Source: Mesorhizobium opportunistum WSM2075 (GTDB lineage: Bacteria; Pseudomonadota; Alphaproteobacteria; Rhizobiales; Rhizobiaceae). From it: a DNA stretch of 64,000 bases. The position numbers and the translations under genes were made by a program. Positions 17,667 to 29,337 of this stretch are shown in pieces (positions within the stretch are counted from its first letter, which is position 1; every line of letters starts with the position of its first letter). The notes beneath the pieces are model-generated. The model ran no database searches. It had not been told where the DNA came from and saw only the letters and a program-made list of their open reading frames with translations. The stretch covers positions 4,282,001 to 4,346,000 of the forward strand of contig NC_015675.1 in NCBI RefSeq assembly GCF_000176035.2, given 5' to 3'.

Positions 17667-18818
17667 TCAGCTCGCGCGCCGGAACGGAGAAGCGATGACG
17701 ACGCGGTTGCGGCCGCCGCGTTTGGCGTCGTAGAGCGCCTTGTCGGCGGCGCTGAGCACCTTGTCGAAGCTGGGGCCGTCCTTGGCGCCGAAGGCAAACC
17801 CGGCGCTGACCGTGCATGTCAGCGAGCCCATCTCGGTTTCGATCCGGCGCGCCGCGAAAGCGGTCCGGATGCGCTCTGCCGCTGCCTCCACGGTCTCCGG
17901 CAGGGTGCGTTTCAGCACCAGCGCGAATTCCTCGCCGCCCATGCGCGCGGCGACATCGGTCTGGCGAAGATTGCCGGCGAGTTCGCTGGCGAACACCCTC
18001 AGCACCTCGTCGCCCGCCGCGTGGCCGAATTCATCGTTGATGGTTTTGAAGTTGTCGAGGTCGAAGACGACGACCGCGGTAAAAGCTCCGACCGGCGCAT
18101 TGCCATGCATGTCGAACAGCGCGCGCCGGTTGAGCAGGCCGGTCAACGGATCGGTCAATGCGTTGCGGCGGTGATGCCTGGCCAGACGCCCCTGGTTGAG
18201 GGCAAGCGACAATGCGCCGATGCCGGTCATGCTGGCGATGACCACGATCAGGCTCAGTTCCTCGGCCCAGTTGCTCGGCGCATGCCCCAGGACCAGTCTT
18301 CCATCCCAGGCGAGAACCATGGCGCACAGTACAAAAGACGTGGCCGTGGCCGAATAGAGCGCGGTGATGCCGATCGTCAGGGCGGGGGCTTCGTCGCGAC
18401 CTCTCCAATATTCGAACGCCGTCGCGAACAGAAGCAAGGCCGCGAACAGGTTCTCGAACATGAAGCCAAGGCCGTCATAGCCCAGAGCCATGGGCGGCAG
18501 CGCCACCGCCAGTGAAACGCAGCCCAACAAAGCTCGCGGCATCGGCGAGCCACCGGTCCTGAACTGATAGGCGGCGCCCAGCATGGTCGAAAAACCAATC
18601 AGCAGGAAGGCCAGCGCGGCGATGCCCAGCAGGCGGCCGGGCATGTCGATATAGGCGTCATAGACAAAGATATCGCCGACAACGAACACCAGGCTGGTCG
18701 CCCATGTCAGCAGGAATCGCTCCGACCGGGCGGTCAGCCACATGCCGAACAATGTCAGGCCGAGGCAAGCAGCGGAAAAACCGACAGCCAGCAGAAGTGA
18801 AGTGTAGTCGAGCGACAT
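17667..18818 (-). CDS. Membrane-bound GGDEF diguanylate cyclase
   Basis: A 383-residue protein with several N-terminal membrane segments (about residues 1-205) and a C-terminal GGDEF domain. The active-site loop reads GGEEF, the functional variant, in ARMGGEEFALVL. An RQTD five residues upstream is a proper RxxD inhibitory site, so product feedback by c-di-GMP is expected. It should make c-di-GMP at the inner membrane; the signal sensed is unknown. The ATG at 18818 has a GAGGGG site and is preferred over an in-frame upstream ATG. It has no EAL domain. Confidence 0.9.
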   Translation of the reverse strand: MSLDYTSLLLAVGFSAACLGLTLFGMWLTARSERFLLTWATSLVFVVGDIFVYDAYIDMPGRLLGIAALAFLLIGFSTMLGAAYQFRTGGSPMPRALLGCVSLAVALPPMALGYDGLGFMFENLFAALLLFATAFEYWRGRDEAPALTIGITALYSATATSFVLCAMVLAWDGRLVLGHAPSNWAEELSLIVVIASMTGIGALSLALNQGRLARHHRRNALTDPLTGLLNRRALFDMHGNAPVGAFTAVVVFDLDNFKTINDEFGHAAGDEVLRVFASELAGNLRQTDVAARMGGEEFALVLKRTLPETVEAAAERIRTAFAARRIETEMGSLTCTVSAGFAFGAKDGPSFDKVLSAADKALYDAKRGGRNRVVIASPFRRAS

Positions 18819-18999
18819 GCCCCTCTTTCCCTGCCGACGGCGGTTCCAGCTCTGCGGCTTGGCGTCGTCGCATTCATGCGGCAAGGAAGTGTCGATAAGG
18901 TTACGATCATGGCGAAGATGCCGCGAATAGGCGCTTTGCTACGCGTACAAAGCATAGATGACGCGCTTTAAGCATGTGGCCGGATACGACTGAAGCTCG

Positions 19000-19806
19000 T
19001 CAGCCAGCCACTCGCTTCATCAGCGCCATCGCCCCGAACGGCGCGCGCACCTTGCCCTCGGTGATGAAGTAGACGAACACGTCGCGCGGCTGGACCGGCG
19101 CATCGGTCTTGGGATCGGCACGCCGCAGGTCTTCCGGCTGCTTGCCCTGCGCCCAGGTCTTTGCCCGCGCCGCCCACTCGTCGAGGCCCTTTGGCGTGTA
19201 GCAATCGGGATTGTCGTCCGAGCCGGTTTGCAGCCGCGCATAGACGAAATCACTGGTGACGTCGGCGATGTCAGGATATTTGGCATGATCGGCATAGACG
19301 ATCGCCGCCTTGTATTTGCGCGCCAGGGCCGCGAACTCCGGCACCACGAAACTGTCGTTGCGCACTTCGAGCGCGTGGCGCAGCGCGACGCCATCCTGCT
19401 TTTCCGGCAAGAGTTTCAGAAAGGCCTCGAAATCGTCCGGATCGAATTTCTTGGTCGGCGCGAACTGCCACAGGATTGGCCCGAGCTTGTCGCCAAGTGC
19501 CGCAACGCCGGAGCCGAGGAAGCGCATCATCGATTCGCCGGCTTCGCCGAGCACGCGCCGGTTGGTGACGAAGCGGTTGCCTTTCAGCGAGTAGACAAAC
19601 CCATCCGGTGCCTCGTTGGCCCATTTGACGAAGGTCGGTTCCTTGAAGCTGGAATAATAGGTGCCGTTGACTTCGATGCTCGGCACCTGCCGGCTGGCAT
19701 ATTGCAGCTGCTTGGCCTTCGACAGCTTGTCCGGATAGAAGGACTTATCCCATGGCTCGAAGGTCCAGCCGCCCATGCCCGCGCGGATTGTTCCGGATTT
19801 GGTCAT
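19000..19806 (-). CDS. DUF72 (YecE-like) protein
   Basis: A 268-residue protein of the DUF72/YecE family, a TIM-barrel fold of unknown biochemical function. Visible family features are the N-terminal RAGMGGWTFEPWDKSFYP, the VNGTYYSSF stretch, LGPILWQFAPT and ALEVRNDSF. The ATG at 19806 follows GGGAGGATGATA, a strong ribosome-binding site. It lies downstream of the disrupted acetyltransferase and uvrA on the same strand, so the three may share transcripts. Confidence 0.85.
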   Translation of the reverse strand: MTKSGTIRAGMGGWTFEPWDKSFYPDKLSKAKQLQYASRQVPSIEVNGTYYSSFKEPTFVKWANEAPDGFVYSLKGNRFVTNRRVLGEAGESMMRFLGSGVAALGDKLGPILWQFAPTKKFDPDDFEAFLKLLPEKQDGVALRHALEVRNDSFVVPEFAALARKYKAAIVYADHAKYPDIADVTSDFVYARLQTGSDDNPDCYTPKGLDEWAARAKTWAQGKQPEDLRRADPKTDAPVQPRDVFVYFITEGKVRAPFGAMALMKRVAG

Positions 19807-19831
19807 TATCATCCTCCCAAGTTCAGAAAAA

Positions 19832-20300
19832 TCAGCCCGTCGTGTTCTCGTCGATCGGTTTTGCCATGTCGACAAGCATCCATCCTGGCCGATAGGGATT
19901 GGGCCGGCGACCCGTTTCGCGATAGCCGTATGCGAGATAGAGCGCGATGTTCCGTTCCATTTTCGCATTGGTGTAGAGCCGTATCTCCGGCAGGCCCCAC
20001 AAGCGCGTCTGTTGATCCGCGTGATTGAGCAGCTTTATGCCAAAACCCTTGCCCTGGAAGGCGGGCGACACCGCGACGGAGAAGATCATCGCGTGGTCCT
20101 CATGCCGCTCCAGTGTGAGCACGCCCGCCAGTTCGCCGCCGCTCTCCAGCAGCCAGACCTCGCCGCCCGATCCGCGGCGCATAGTCTTCGGTGACCGGGA
20201 TCGGCGGTCCGCCGAACAGCGCGGTATAGGGCGCGTACGCCGCTTGCGTCAGCGAAACGATTGCGGCGAGATCCTCTGGGCGGGCCGCTCTGAGGTTCAT
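19832..20300 (-). pseudogene. GNAT acetyltransferase disrupted by a frameshift
   Basis: Two overlapping frames together make one GNAT protein. The first (ATG at 20300) gives MNLRAARPEDLAAIVSLTQA and continues to EDYAPRI near 20168. The second frame picks up at GGEVWLLESGGELAGVL and holds the acetyl-CoA loop VSPAFQGKGFGIKLL and the C-terminal GYRETGRRPNPYRPGW. The join at about 20160-20168 needs one base removed or two added, which fits loss of CG from a CGCG run. The rest is well preserved, so it is either a recent mutation or a sequencing error. It starts two bases after uvrA. Confidence 0.8.
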
Positions 20301-20302
20301 AC

Positions 20303-23224
<2,922 letters not shown>

Positions 23225-23376
23225 CGCCGGTCGCCGCCTCAGATCTGGAATTCATGGGATTGGCGGGCTTTTCCCGGCCATCCCCTATGTAGGTGTTTTT
23301 GCCGCCACGTCGAGAGACGCCACAACTCCCGACGGAAGTCGTTTAACCGTCTTTCGCGCGAAGGGGCAAGCGGAAA

Positions 23377-23391
23377 GAACAAAGGCCGAAC
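23377..23391 (-). promoter_or_regulatory. LexA (SOS) box upstream of uvrA
   Basis: On the uvrA strand this reads GTTCGGCCTTTGTTC, a perfect GTTC-N7-GTTC direct repeat, the LexA target known in Alphaproteobacteria. It lies 153 bases before the uvrA ATG. Confidence 0.8.
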
Positions 23392-23842
23392 ACGCTCCTG
23401 ACAAAGTTGTGCAAAAACTGACCTGCACGTAACCTCCCGGCGATCACATTTTTCCGTAACCGGCTATAGGCGGTTGACGCCGCCGGCTCACGGGAGCAGT
23501 CTCAAGGCGTCAACGAAGCCGGCCGTCTTTCGATGGCCTCGCCGCCCCAAGGCGGTCTGCGAGACGCCGCAGGCATGTGCGATTTGCGCTTCGAGACGAA
23601 TGTCGCAACGGACAAAGGAGCGGAGCATGACGCCACCTGATAGTCCCCAAGGGCTCCACATCTAGCTGGAGCCGCGGCAGGCGCAAGTGTGAGGGTCAGC
23701 TTCAACGCTGCCCCGACAAACCGTGACCGGCCGTACCCCACAAAAATCAGAGACTACTAGTCGGATCGTCGGTTGAACGCCGCGAAGCATCCGAAATCAA
23801 ACGCCGGCAGTACACTCCCGGCAAGATTGGATTTGAGATCCA

Positions 23843-23887
23843 GAAAAGCCCCGTCCGTTTGCCCTAGGGCACGGCGGGGCTGTTCTT
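23843..23887 (-). terminator. Terminator after the 97-residue secreted protein gene
   Basis: AGCCCCGTCCGT (23847-23858) pairs with ACGGCGGGGCT (23871-23881) around a CCCTAGGG centre. On the minus strand it is followed by TTTTC, 27 bases past the stop at 23914. The plus strand also has T residues (TGTTCTTTT), so it may work both ways. Confidence 0.7.
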
Positions 23888-23913
23888 TTGTGCTGGGCCG
23901 GCCGCGGCTATCC

Positions 23914-24207
23914 CTACCTTCGAGGTTTCATTCCGCCCGTGGCGACATCGACCGTGATGCTGCCGGAAATCCTGACATCGGTATTGCCGATCTTGAACTG
24001 GCCGTTGCCGCTGCTGGGGAACGCATCGTCGGGCTCGGGCTGGGGGACCGGCTTGGCAATGTGATAGCCGCCAGTCACGCCGGGCAGGGCCTTCTGCGGC
24101 GGCGAGCCATCCTCTGCGAGGGCCGTGCCGGACACGAGGCCGGCAATGGCGAGCACTGCGGCGGCGATCACACGATGCGATGGTCTGGACGGATGCGTGT
24201 CGGTCAT
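23914..24207 (-). CDS. Small secreted protein of unknown function (97 residues)
   Basis: A 97-residue protein with a signal peptide (hydrophobic stretch VIAAAVLAIAGLVSGTALA, cleavage before EDGSPP). The mature part is about 65 residues: a Pro-rich start, then GQFKIGNTDVRISGSITVDV, which is strand-like. I do not recognise a family; the pattern resembles small periplasmic or outer-membrane-associated rhizobial proteins. The start chosen, ATG at 24207, places the signal peptide at the N-terminus. It is followed by a terminator and stands 89 bases from clpP on the same strand. Confidence 0.68.
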   Translation of the reverse strand: MTDTHPSRPSHRVIAAAVLAIAGLVSGTALAEDGSPPQKALPGVTGGYHIAKPVPQPEPDDAFPSSGNGQFKIGNTDVRISGSITVDVATGGMKPRR

Positions 24208-24296
24208 CCCCCGATTATAGGGAGGTGCCGCCATCGGAACCAGACCGGTCTCGTCAATTCTTCGGCAAGCCGAAGAAAATCCGATCTGCCTTCGCC

Positions 24297-24902
24297 TCAC
24301 GCCGCCTTTTTGCGCGTGTCGAAGACGTGGTCGACAATGCCCCATGCCTGTGCCTCGCGGGCGGTCATGAAATGGTCGCGGTCCAGCGTACGTTCGACCT
24401 CTTCGTAGCTGCGGCCGCAATGCTGCGCGTAAAGTTCGGCCATGTGGCGTTTGGTCTTCACGATGCGCTCGGCATGGCGCTGGATATCGGACGCTTGGCC
24501 CTGGAAGCCGCCCAGCGGCTGATGCAGCAGGATGGTGGCGTTCGGCAGCGAGATACGACGCCCCGGCGTGCCTGCCATCAGCAGGAACGATCCCATCGAC
24601 GCCGCAAACCCCATGCACACGGTCGACACTGGGCAACTGATGTACTGCATGGTGTCGTAGATGGCGAAGCCGCTGGTCACCACGCCGCCCGGCGAGTTGA
24701 TGTAGAGCGAGATCTCCTTGTCGGGATTGTCCGACTCCAGCGATAAAAGCTGTGCGCAGACCAGCGCCGAGATGTCGTCGTTGATCTCGCCATTGATGAA
24801 GATGATGCGCTCGCGCAGCAGCCGCGAGAAAATGTCGAAGGCGCGTTCGCCGCGGCTCGATTGCTCGATCACCATCGGCACCAGATTGGCAACACCGCTC
24901 AT
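24297..24902 (-). CDS. clpP: ATP-dependent Clp protease proteolytic subunit
   Basis: A 201-residue ClpP with the full triad: Ser102 in GFAASMGS, His127 in LLHQPLGG and Asp176 in LDRDHFMT. ClpP forms a tetradecameric chamber fed by ClpA or ClpX. No clpX or lon lies next to it, which suggests one of the extra ClpP paralogues common in rhizobia rather than the clpP-clpX-lon copy. The ATG at 24902 has a CGGAG site and is preferred over a GTG at 24929 that overlaps the previous gene's stop. Confidence 0.92.
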   Translation of the reverse strand: MSGVANLVPMVIEQSSRGERAFDIFSRLLRERIIFINGEINDDISALVCAQLLSLESDNPDKEISLYINSPGGVVTSGFAIYDTMQYISCPVSTVCMGFAASMGSFLLMAGTPGRRISLPNATILLHQPLGGFQGQASDIQRHAERIVKTKRHMAELYAQHCGRSYEEVERTLDRDHFMTAREAQAWGIVDHVFDTRKKAA

Positions 24903-24925
24903 TTTTTCGTCTCCGATTTCTATGT

Positions 24926-25402
24926 TCACGCCGCGCGCAGCAGAAGGCGCGGCGTGTTCGCGGCGATGGGCTTCCCGGCCTCGTGCAACCCCAGCGAAAG
25001 CCGGCAGCCGGCACCAGCCATGGCGACGGCGGGCATGGCTTTGCGGGCAAAGCCGTCATGGACGATGCGCAGATGCGTGCCGCCGGAAACGGTGCGGGCA
25101 AGCGTGAAGGTGACGGTGCTGTCGAGCGGGTCCTGCCGTGTCGCATCGCCCGGCTGCTCCCGCCAGGAATAGCGCAACAGGCGTTCGGGCTCGGCGTCGA
25201 GGATTTCGCATTCGATCGGAGCCTCCGGTCCCGCGAAGGCAAAACGGCTGCCGGCCTGCGGCCTGATGTCGTTCGGCATCATCCAGGCGGCGAGCAATTC
25301 CGGCACCGTCAGCGCCCGCCACACCTTTTCGGGCGGCTCGGAAAGATCGTATTCGAACTCCAGCGCATCCTGGGCGACTTCGTTTTGGTTTTTGGCGTTC
25401 AT
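24926..25402 (-). CDS. SRPBCC/AHSA1-like protein
   Basis: A 158-residue protein of the START-like Aha1/SRPBCC superfamily ([19 protein letters not shown] near the start; a lipid- or small-ligand-binding fold). Such proteins are very often encoded directly behind an ArsR regulator, as here (31-base gap), but their ligands are mostly unknown. The last 30 residues depart from the usual helix end. I place the start at the ATG 25402; a GTG at 25420 is the alternative. Confidence 0.8.
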   Translation of the reverse strand: MNAKNQNEVAQDALEFEYDLSEPPEKVWRALTVPELLAAWMMPNDIRPQAGSRFAFAGPEAPIECEILDAEPERLLRYSWREQPGDATRQDPLDSTVTFTLARTVSGGTHLRIVHDGFARKAMPAVAMAGAGCRLSLGLHEAGKPIAANTPRLLLRAA

Positions 25403-25433
25403 CGATCCCAAATCCTTCACTGGTCCAAACCCT

Positions 25434-25748
25434 TCACTGATCCATATCCTTCAAAACCGTCTTCAACCTTTCGATACGCTCCGGCCAGAAGGTCCGGTAG
25501 CGCTCGATCCAGGAGAGCAGGGGGGCAAGCCCCTGCGGATCGGCGCGGTAATAGGCGTTGCGGCCGGCCCGCCGCTCGACCACGAGGCCGGCGCTGCGCA
25601 GCACCGCCAGATGCTGCGACACGGCCGGCTGCGACACCGTCAGGCCGCTGCGCAGTTCCGACACGCTCATCTCTGCCGTGGCGAGACGCTCGAAGACGGC
25701 GCGGCGCGTCGGGTCGGCCAGGGCGCGGAAAATCTCTGCTTCGATCAT
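25434..25748 (-). CDS. ArsR-family transcriptional regulator
   Basis: A 104-residue winged-helix repressor beginning MIEAEIFRALADPTRRAVF. The recognition helix region is TVSQPAVSQHLAVLRSAGLV, followed by the wing ERRAGRNAYYRAD. No metal-binding cysteine pair is present, so it is not a typical arsenic or metal sensor. It belongs to the subgroup paired with SRPBCC proteins and probably controls its own operon (this gene plus 24926-25402). Confidence 0.9.
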   Translation of the reverse strand: MIEAEIFRALADPTRRAVFERLATAEMSVSELRSGLTVSQPAVSQHLAVLRSAGLVVERRAGRNAYYRADPQGLAPLLSWIERYRTFWPERIERLKTVLKDMDQ

Positions 25749-25858
25749 GGCGAAAGCATAAGTCGATACTTATTGATTTGGCAAGTGGTGTTTTGAAACC
25801 CATATGCGGGGCTCGGGCATTGCTGCCATTCCTTGACAATCAGCGGCGATGCATATAG

Positions 25859-25873
25859 GAACGAAAAGGGAAC
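25859..25873 (+). promoter_or_regulatory. LexA (SOS) box upstream of ssb
   Basis: GAACGAAAAGGGAAC is a perfect GAAC-N7-GAAC, the reverse complement of the alphaproteobacterial LexA repeat GTTC-N7-GTTC. It lies 102 bases before the ssb ATG. Orientation relative to the gene is opposite to that at uvrA. Confidence 0.72.
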
Positions 25874-25974
25874 AAAAACCTTGTGGGAAAAGCCAGCCTT
25901 AGCAGGCGGCTGACATTCGCAGCCTGTAAGGTGCTGCGACAAAAATGTGTTTCGGATGAGCGCGGAGAAATATC

Positions 25975-26496
25975 ATGGCGGGTAGCGTCAACAAGGTCAT
26001 TCTGGTCGGCAATCTCGGTGCGGACCCTGAAATCCGCCGCCTGAACTCGGGCGAGCCGGTCGTCAACATTCGCATCGCCACGTCGGAAAGCTGGCGCGAC
26101 AAGAATTCGGGCGAGCGCAAGGAAAAGACCGAGTGGCACAACGTCGTCATCTTCAATGAGGGCATAGCCAAGGTCGCCGAGCAGTACCTGAAGAAGGGCA
26201 TGAAGGTCTATGTCGAGGGCCAGCTGCAGACGCGCAAGTGGCAGGACCAGACCGGCGCCGACAAATACACGACGGAAGTCGTGCTGCAGAAATTCCGTGG
26301 CGAGCTGCAGATGCTCGACGCGCGCGGCCAGGGCGAGGGCGGCCAGGTCGGCGGCTACTCCGGCGGCAACAGCCGTGGTTCCGATTTCGGCCAGTCCAGC
26401 CCGAACGAGAGCTTCAATCGCGGCGGCGGCAGCGCTCCCAGGGGCGGCGGTGGCGGCGGTTCGTCGCGCGAGCTGGACGACGAAATCCCGTTCTGA
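25975..26496 (+). CDS. ssb: Single-stranded DNA-binding protein
   Basis: A 173-residue SSB: an OB fold at residues 1 to about 112 ([32 protein letters not shown]), a Gly/Ser-rich disordered linker, and the acidic tip DDEIPF that binds partner proteins. It coats single-stranded DNA in replication and repair. The start is preceded by GCGGAG. It has its own SOS box and a terminator, so it is monocistronic. Confidence 0.96.
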   Translation: MAGSVNKVILVGNLGADPEIRRLNSGEPVVNIRIATSESWRDKNSGERKEKTEWHNVVIFNEGIAKVAEQYLKKGMKVYVEGQLQTRKWQDQTGADKYTTEVVLQKFRGELQMLDARGQGEGGQVGGYSGGNSRGSDFGQSSPNESFNRGGGSAPRGGGGGGSSRELDDEIPF

Positions 26497-26578
26497 TCAA
26501 GGCGGGCTCTGATCGAAACGGCGGCCGCCAGTTTTTGGCCAAGCCCAGTTTTGGATCAAGCTTGGATCAAGCATTGTG

Positions 26579-26610
26579 CCCCGGGAGTCCCAATGGACTT
26601 TCGGGGTTTT
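26579..26610 (+). terminator. Terminator after ssb
   Basis: CCCCGGGAGTCC (26579-26590) pairs with GGACTTTCGGGG (26595-26606) across a CAAT loop and ends in TTTT. Confidence 0.8.
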
Positions 26611-26668
26611 GCGTTGTCGAATTGAGCGCCGACCGGGCGGTCAAGGAACACGGTGAAGGACGACTTCG

Positions 26669-27091
26669 ATGAAAGCACGCGTGAAATGGGTGGAGGAACG
26701 CACCTTCATCGGTGAGTCCGGCAGCGGTCATAAGGTCGTGCTGGGAACCGCGCCGGGCCCGGAAGGCAAGACGCCGGGGCCGAGCCCGATGGAACTGGTG
26801 CTGATCGGCACCGGCGGCTGTTCGGCCTATGATGTCGTCCACATCCTTGAAAAGGGCCGTGAGGCGGTCGAGGACTGCGTCGTCGAGCTCGATTCCGACC
26901 GAGCCGAGACTGACCCAAAGGTGTTCACGCGCATCCATATGCATTTCATCGTCAAGGGCAGGGCGCTCTCGCCGGAAAAGGTCAAACGAGCGATCGACCT
27001 GTCGATCGAGAAATACTGCTCGGCCTCGGCAATGCTGGCCAAGACGGCGACGATCACGCATGATTTCGAAGTGATCGATACGACGCATTAG
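26669..27091 (+). CDS. OsmC-family peroxidase-like protein
   Basis: A 140-residue OsmC/YhfA-type protein. The two reactive cysteines are Cys51 in GTGGCSAYD and Cys117 in EKYCSAS, the pattern of the thiol-dependent organic hydroperoxide reductase fold. The form without the Ohr-type N-terminus fits the YhfA-like group, whose substrate is less clear than that of OsmC or Ohr. It is transcribed alone and ends in a short copy of the 7-bp repeat. Confidence 0.85.
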   Translation: MKARVKWVEERTFIGESGSGHKVVLGTAPGPEGKTPGPSPMELVLIGTGGCSAYDVVHILEKGREAVEDCVVELDSDRAETDPKVFTRIHMHFIVKGRALSPEKVKRAIDLSIEKYCSASAMLAKTATITHDFEVIDTTH

Positions 27092-27095
27092 CTTA

Positions 27096-27109
27096 GGCAG
27101 TAGGCAGTA
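27096..27109. repeat. Two copies of the GGCAGTA heptamer
   Basis: GGCAGTA occurs twice in tandem just past the OsmC stop codon. The same unit forms a long array at 40002-40057. Confidence 0.85.
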
Positions 27110-27113
27110 CTGT

Positions 27114-27743
27114 TCAACTCGCCATCAGCGCCTTGATGCCGTCGGCGACGAACTGTACGGCCAATGCCGCCAGGATGACGCCTAGCAGGCGGGTCAGGAT
27201 CGAACGCCCGGTCTGGCCGAGAATGCGGTCGATGCGCTCCGACAGCACGAACACCAGATAGGTGATGGCGAGGCAGACGAAGATGATGCCGACCAGTGCC
27301 GCCTGCGCCGCAAAGCCCTGAAACGAGCCGGAGAGCAGCACCGTCGCCGAAATGGCGCCGGGGCCGGCGATCAGCGGGATCGCCAGCGGGAAAGCGGCGA
27401 TGTTGTGAATCATGTCCTTGGTGATGGCAACGTCGCCGATCTTCTCCTTGCGATCCTGCCGGCGCTCGAACACCATTTCAAAGGCGATGAAGAACAGCAG
27501 AAAACCGCCGGCGACACGGAAGGCTGGCAGCGTAATGCCGAACACGGACAGGATAGAGGCGCCCGCCACCGCGAACAGCGCCATCACCAGGAAGCCGATG
27601 ACCGAGGCGCGCACCGAAACCTGCTGGCGCTCCTCGCGATTCATGCCGCGTGTCACGGCGAGAAACAATGGCGCCAGCCCGGGTGGGTCGATGGTCACCA
27701 AAATGGTGACGAAGGCGTTGAACAGGCTGTCGAAACTCGGCAT
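27114..27743 (-). CDS. MarC-family integral membrane protein
   Basis: A 209-residue inner-membrane protein with six predicted hydrophobic segments. It has the MarC/UPF0056 features: TILVTIDPPGLAPLFLAVTRGM at the N-terminus (second helix region), GGFLLFFIAFEMVF, and FPLAIPLIAGPGAISATVLL. Despite the name, no antibiotic resistance role is established, and the function is unknown. The ATG at 27743 fits the family start; a long frame upstream is not conserved. Confidence 0.88.
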   Translation of the reverse strand: MPSFDSLFNAFVTILVTIDPPGLAPLFLAVTRGMNREERQQVSVRASVIGFLVMALFAVAGASILSVFGITLPAFRVAGGFLLFFIAFEMVFERRQDRKEKIGDVAITKDMIHNIAAFPLAIPLIAGPGAISATVLLSGSFQGFAAQAALVGIIFVCLAITYLVFVLSERIDRILGQTGRSILTRLLGVILAALAVQFVADGIKALMAS

Positions 27744-27880
27744 CTCTGACCCCTCCCGCCGGGCCGAGCCCGTGCCCTGCAATTGGTAGAGCAAAGCAGG
27801 GGCACTGAAAACAGGCTGTGGCGTGAAATGCTGGCAAGACAGAGGGGGGCGCGAAGGATCGCTACCTTTCATTTCGAATG

Positions 27881-28408
27881 TCATTCGCGCCGCGCCAGGA
27901 ATTCGACCTCGGGCCGCCATGTCGTGCCATCGTCGTGCGAACGCTCGCCGAGCCAACGGAAGCTGTCTTCGGTGATACGCGAAAAACTCCAGCGCACCGA
28001 CGAGCCAGTGTCGTCGGCGCCGACCTGCACGATCGTGTCGCCCTCGGCGCGGCCGAGCTGGCGGCTGAAGTACTGGTTGCGCGGATCACTCCAGAAGATG
28101 TGCCAGGCGTCCGCGGCGGGATCATAGACCCGCAGCGTCGTGCCATAGAACGTCCATTTGCCTAGCGAAGGCTGGGAGCCAGTACTCCGCGCGGGCAGGA
28201 TCCAGACGTCCTGGATGGCGCCGCCTTCCAGCACCCAGCCGAAATGCACCTCGCCACGCCCGGTCAGCACCGTGCCGTCCTCAAGGTGGCGCGAGGCGTC
28301 GAATGTCCAGGCACCGACGAAGCGGCCGTAAAGATTGAGTTTTTCGGCAAGCCGGCCGATCGGTCCGGGGCTGTGCAGTGCTTCGGCAAAGGGGTCGAAC
28401 ATGGCCAT
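27881..28408 (-). CDS. Conserved protein of unknown function (DUF1579-like lipocalin fold possible)
   Basis: A 175-residue soluble protein without signal peptide. Repeated strand-like stretches (LYGRFVGAWTFDASRHLEDG, GEVHFGWVLEGGAIQDVWIL, GTTLRVYDPAADAWHIFW, EDSFRWLGERSHDDGTTWRP) suggest a small beta barrel such as the DUF1579 group that modulates or binds small molecules. The family assignment is tentative. It diverges from the AraC regulator at 28489, with 80 bases between, so that regulator may control it. Confidence 0.6.
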   Translation of the reverse strand: MAMFDPFAEALHSPGPIGRLAEKLNLYGRFVGAWTFDASRHLEDGTVLTGRGEVHFGWVLEGGAIQDVWILPARSTGSQPSLGKWTFYGTTLRVYDPAADAWHIFWSDPRNQYFSRQLGRAEGDTIVQVGADDTGSSVRWSFSRITEDSFRWLGERSHDDGTTWRPEVEFLARRE

Positions 28409-28488
28409 GGTCTCTTTTTGTCAGGAGACCGTGAGGATTAGCCGGTGACGGGGTTCTGGGCTTGGGAAAAATTGCTATATTTCGGCCC

Positions 28489-29337
28489 ATGACGGGCACA
28501 ACGCATACGCTCGCATCCGGACCTGGCTGGCATGTGGCGGATGTGATCTGCACGGCCGGCGCCGGCGACCGGCCGTTCGAGGAGGCGCATCGGGATTTTT
28601 GTGTCGCGGCGGTGACCAGCGGCACGTTCCGCTACCGCGCGCAGCAAGGCACCGCGATGCTGGCACCCGGCGCCCTCCTGCTCGGCAATCCCGGCACCTG
28701 CTACGAATGCGGTCACGAACATGGCGGCGGCGACCGTTGCCTCTCGTTCCATTTCAGGCCGGACCACATGGAACGGATCGTGGCCGATGTGCCAGGCGCC
28801 AAGAAACCTGCCTTCGACGCGCCGCGACTGCCGCCTTTGCCGGTTTTTGCGCCATTGCTGGCAGAGGCGGAAGCCGCGCGCGCAATGGCCAACAAGGACG
28901 CCTTCGAGGAACTTTCCCTACGCATTGCCGCTGCCGCAGTCGCCACGGTTTCCAGCGCCACGCCTGCCAGGCGCGCCCCGAGCCGCCGCGACCAGAAGCG
29001 GGTCGCCGAAGCCGTTCGGCGCATCGAGCTGGATGCCGACGGCCCGGTTTCGCTTTCAGTGTTGGCCGATGAAACGGCGACCAGTCCCTATCATTTCCTG
29101 CGCACCTTCCGGCAGGTCGCCGGCATGACGCCCTATCAGTTCCTGCTCAAGACCCGGCTGCACCGCGCGGCGGTGCGGCTGCGCCTGTCCAAGGATGCGA
29201 TCTCGGCGATCGCCTTCGAGGCCGGCTTCAACGATCTGTCGACTTTCAACCGCCGTTTCCGGCGCATCATGGGCGAGACGCCGGGCAACTATCGCGCTCG
29301 CCGATCAAGCGCCCCGGCAAGCGGGCGTCTCGGCTGA
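28489..29337 (+). CDS. AraC-family transcriptional regulator
   Basis: A 282-residue regulator. The N-terminal half (to about 165) is a cupin-like sensor (GTFRYRAQQGTAMLAPGALL) with several cysteines. The C-terminal half has the two AraC helix-turn-helix motifs, the second ending in FNDLSTFNRRFRRIMGETPG. The ligand is unknown. The ATG at 28489 is chosen; a TTG at 28462 would add nine residues. It is divergent from the gene at 27881-28408, its most likely target. Confidence 0.88.
   Translation: MTGTTHTLASGPGWHVADVICTAGAGDRPFEEAHRDFCVAAVTSGTFRYRAQQGTAMLAPGALLLGNPGTCYECGHEHGGGDRCLSFHFRPDHMERIVADVPGAKKPAFDAPRLPPLPVFAPLLAEAEAARAMANKDAFEELSLRIAAAAVATVSSATPARRAPSRRDQKRVAEAVRRIELDADGPVSLSVLADETATSPYHFLRTFRQVAGMTPYQFLLKTRLHRAAVRLRLSKDAISAIAFEAGFNDLSTFNRRFRRIMGETPGNYRARRSSAPASGRLG

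Larger units (their letters stand above)
23225..23913. other. 689-base gap between uvrA and a small secreted protein
   Basis: I find no supportable gene here. It holds the uvrA SOS box (23377-23391), a GGCTCCA/TGGAGCC hairpin (23652-23673) just after a 12-codon frame with a good ribosome-binding site (ATG at 23627), and a terminator at 23843-23887. The part 23560-23760 could encode a small RNA but nothing proves it. Confidence 0.4.

Noticed and set aside
18932..18952. GCTTTG-TACGCGTA-CAAAGC palindrome between the GGDEF and DUF72 genes as a regulator site
   Set aside because: A single short palindrome with no second copy or matching known motif.
23627..23665. A 12-codon gene with a good ribosome-binding site
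   Set aside because: Too short to support without conservation; it may be a leader or chance.
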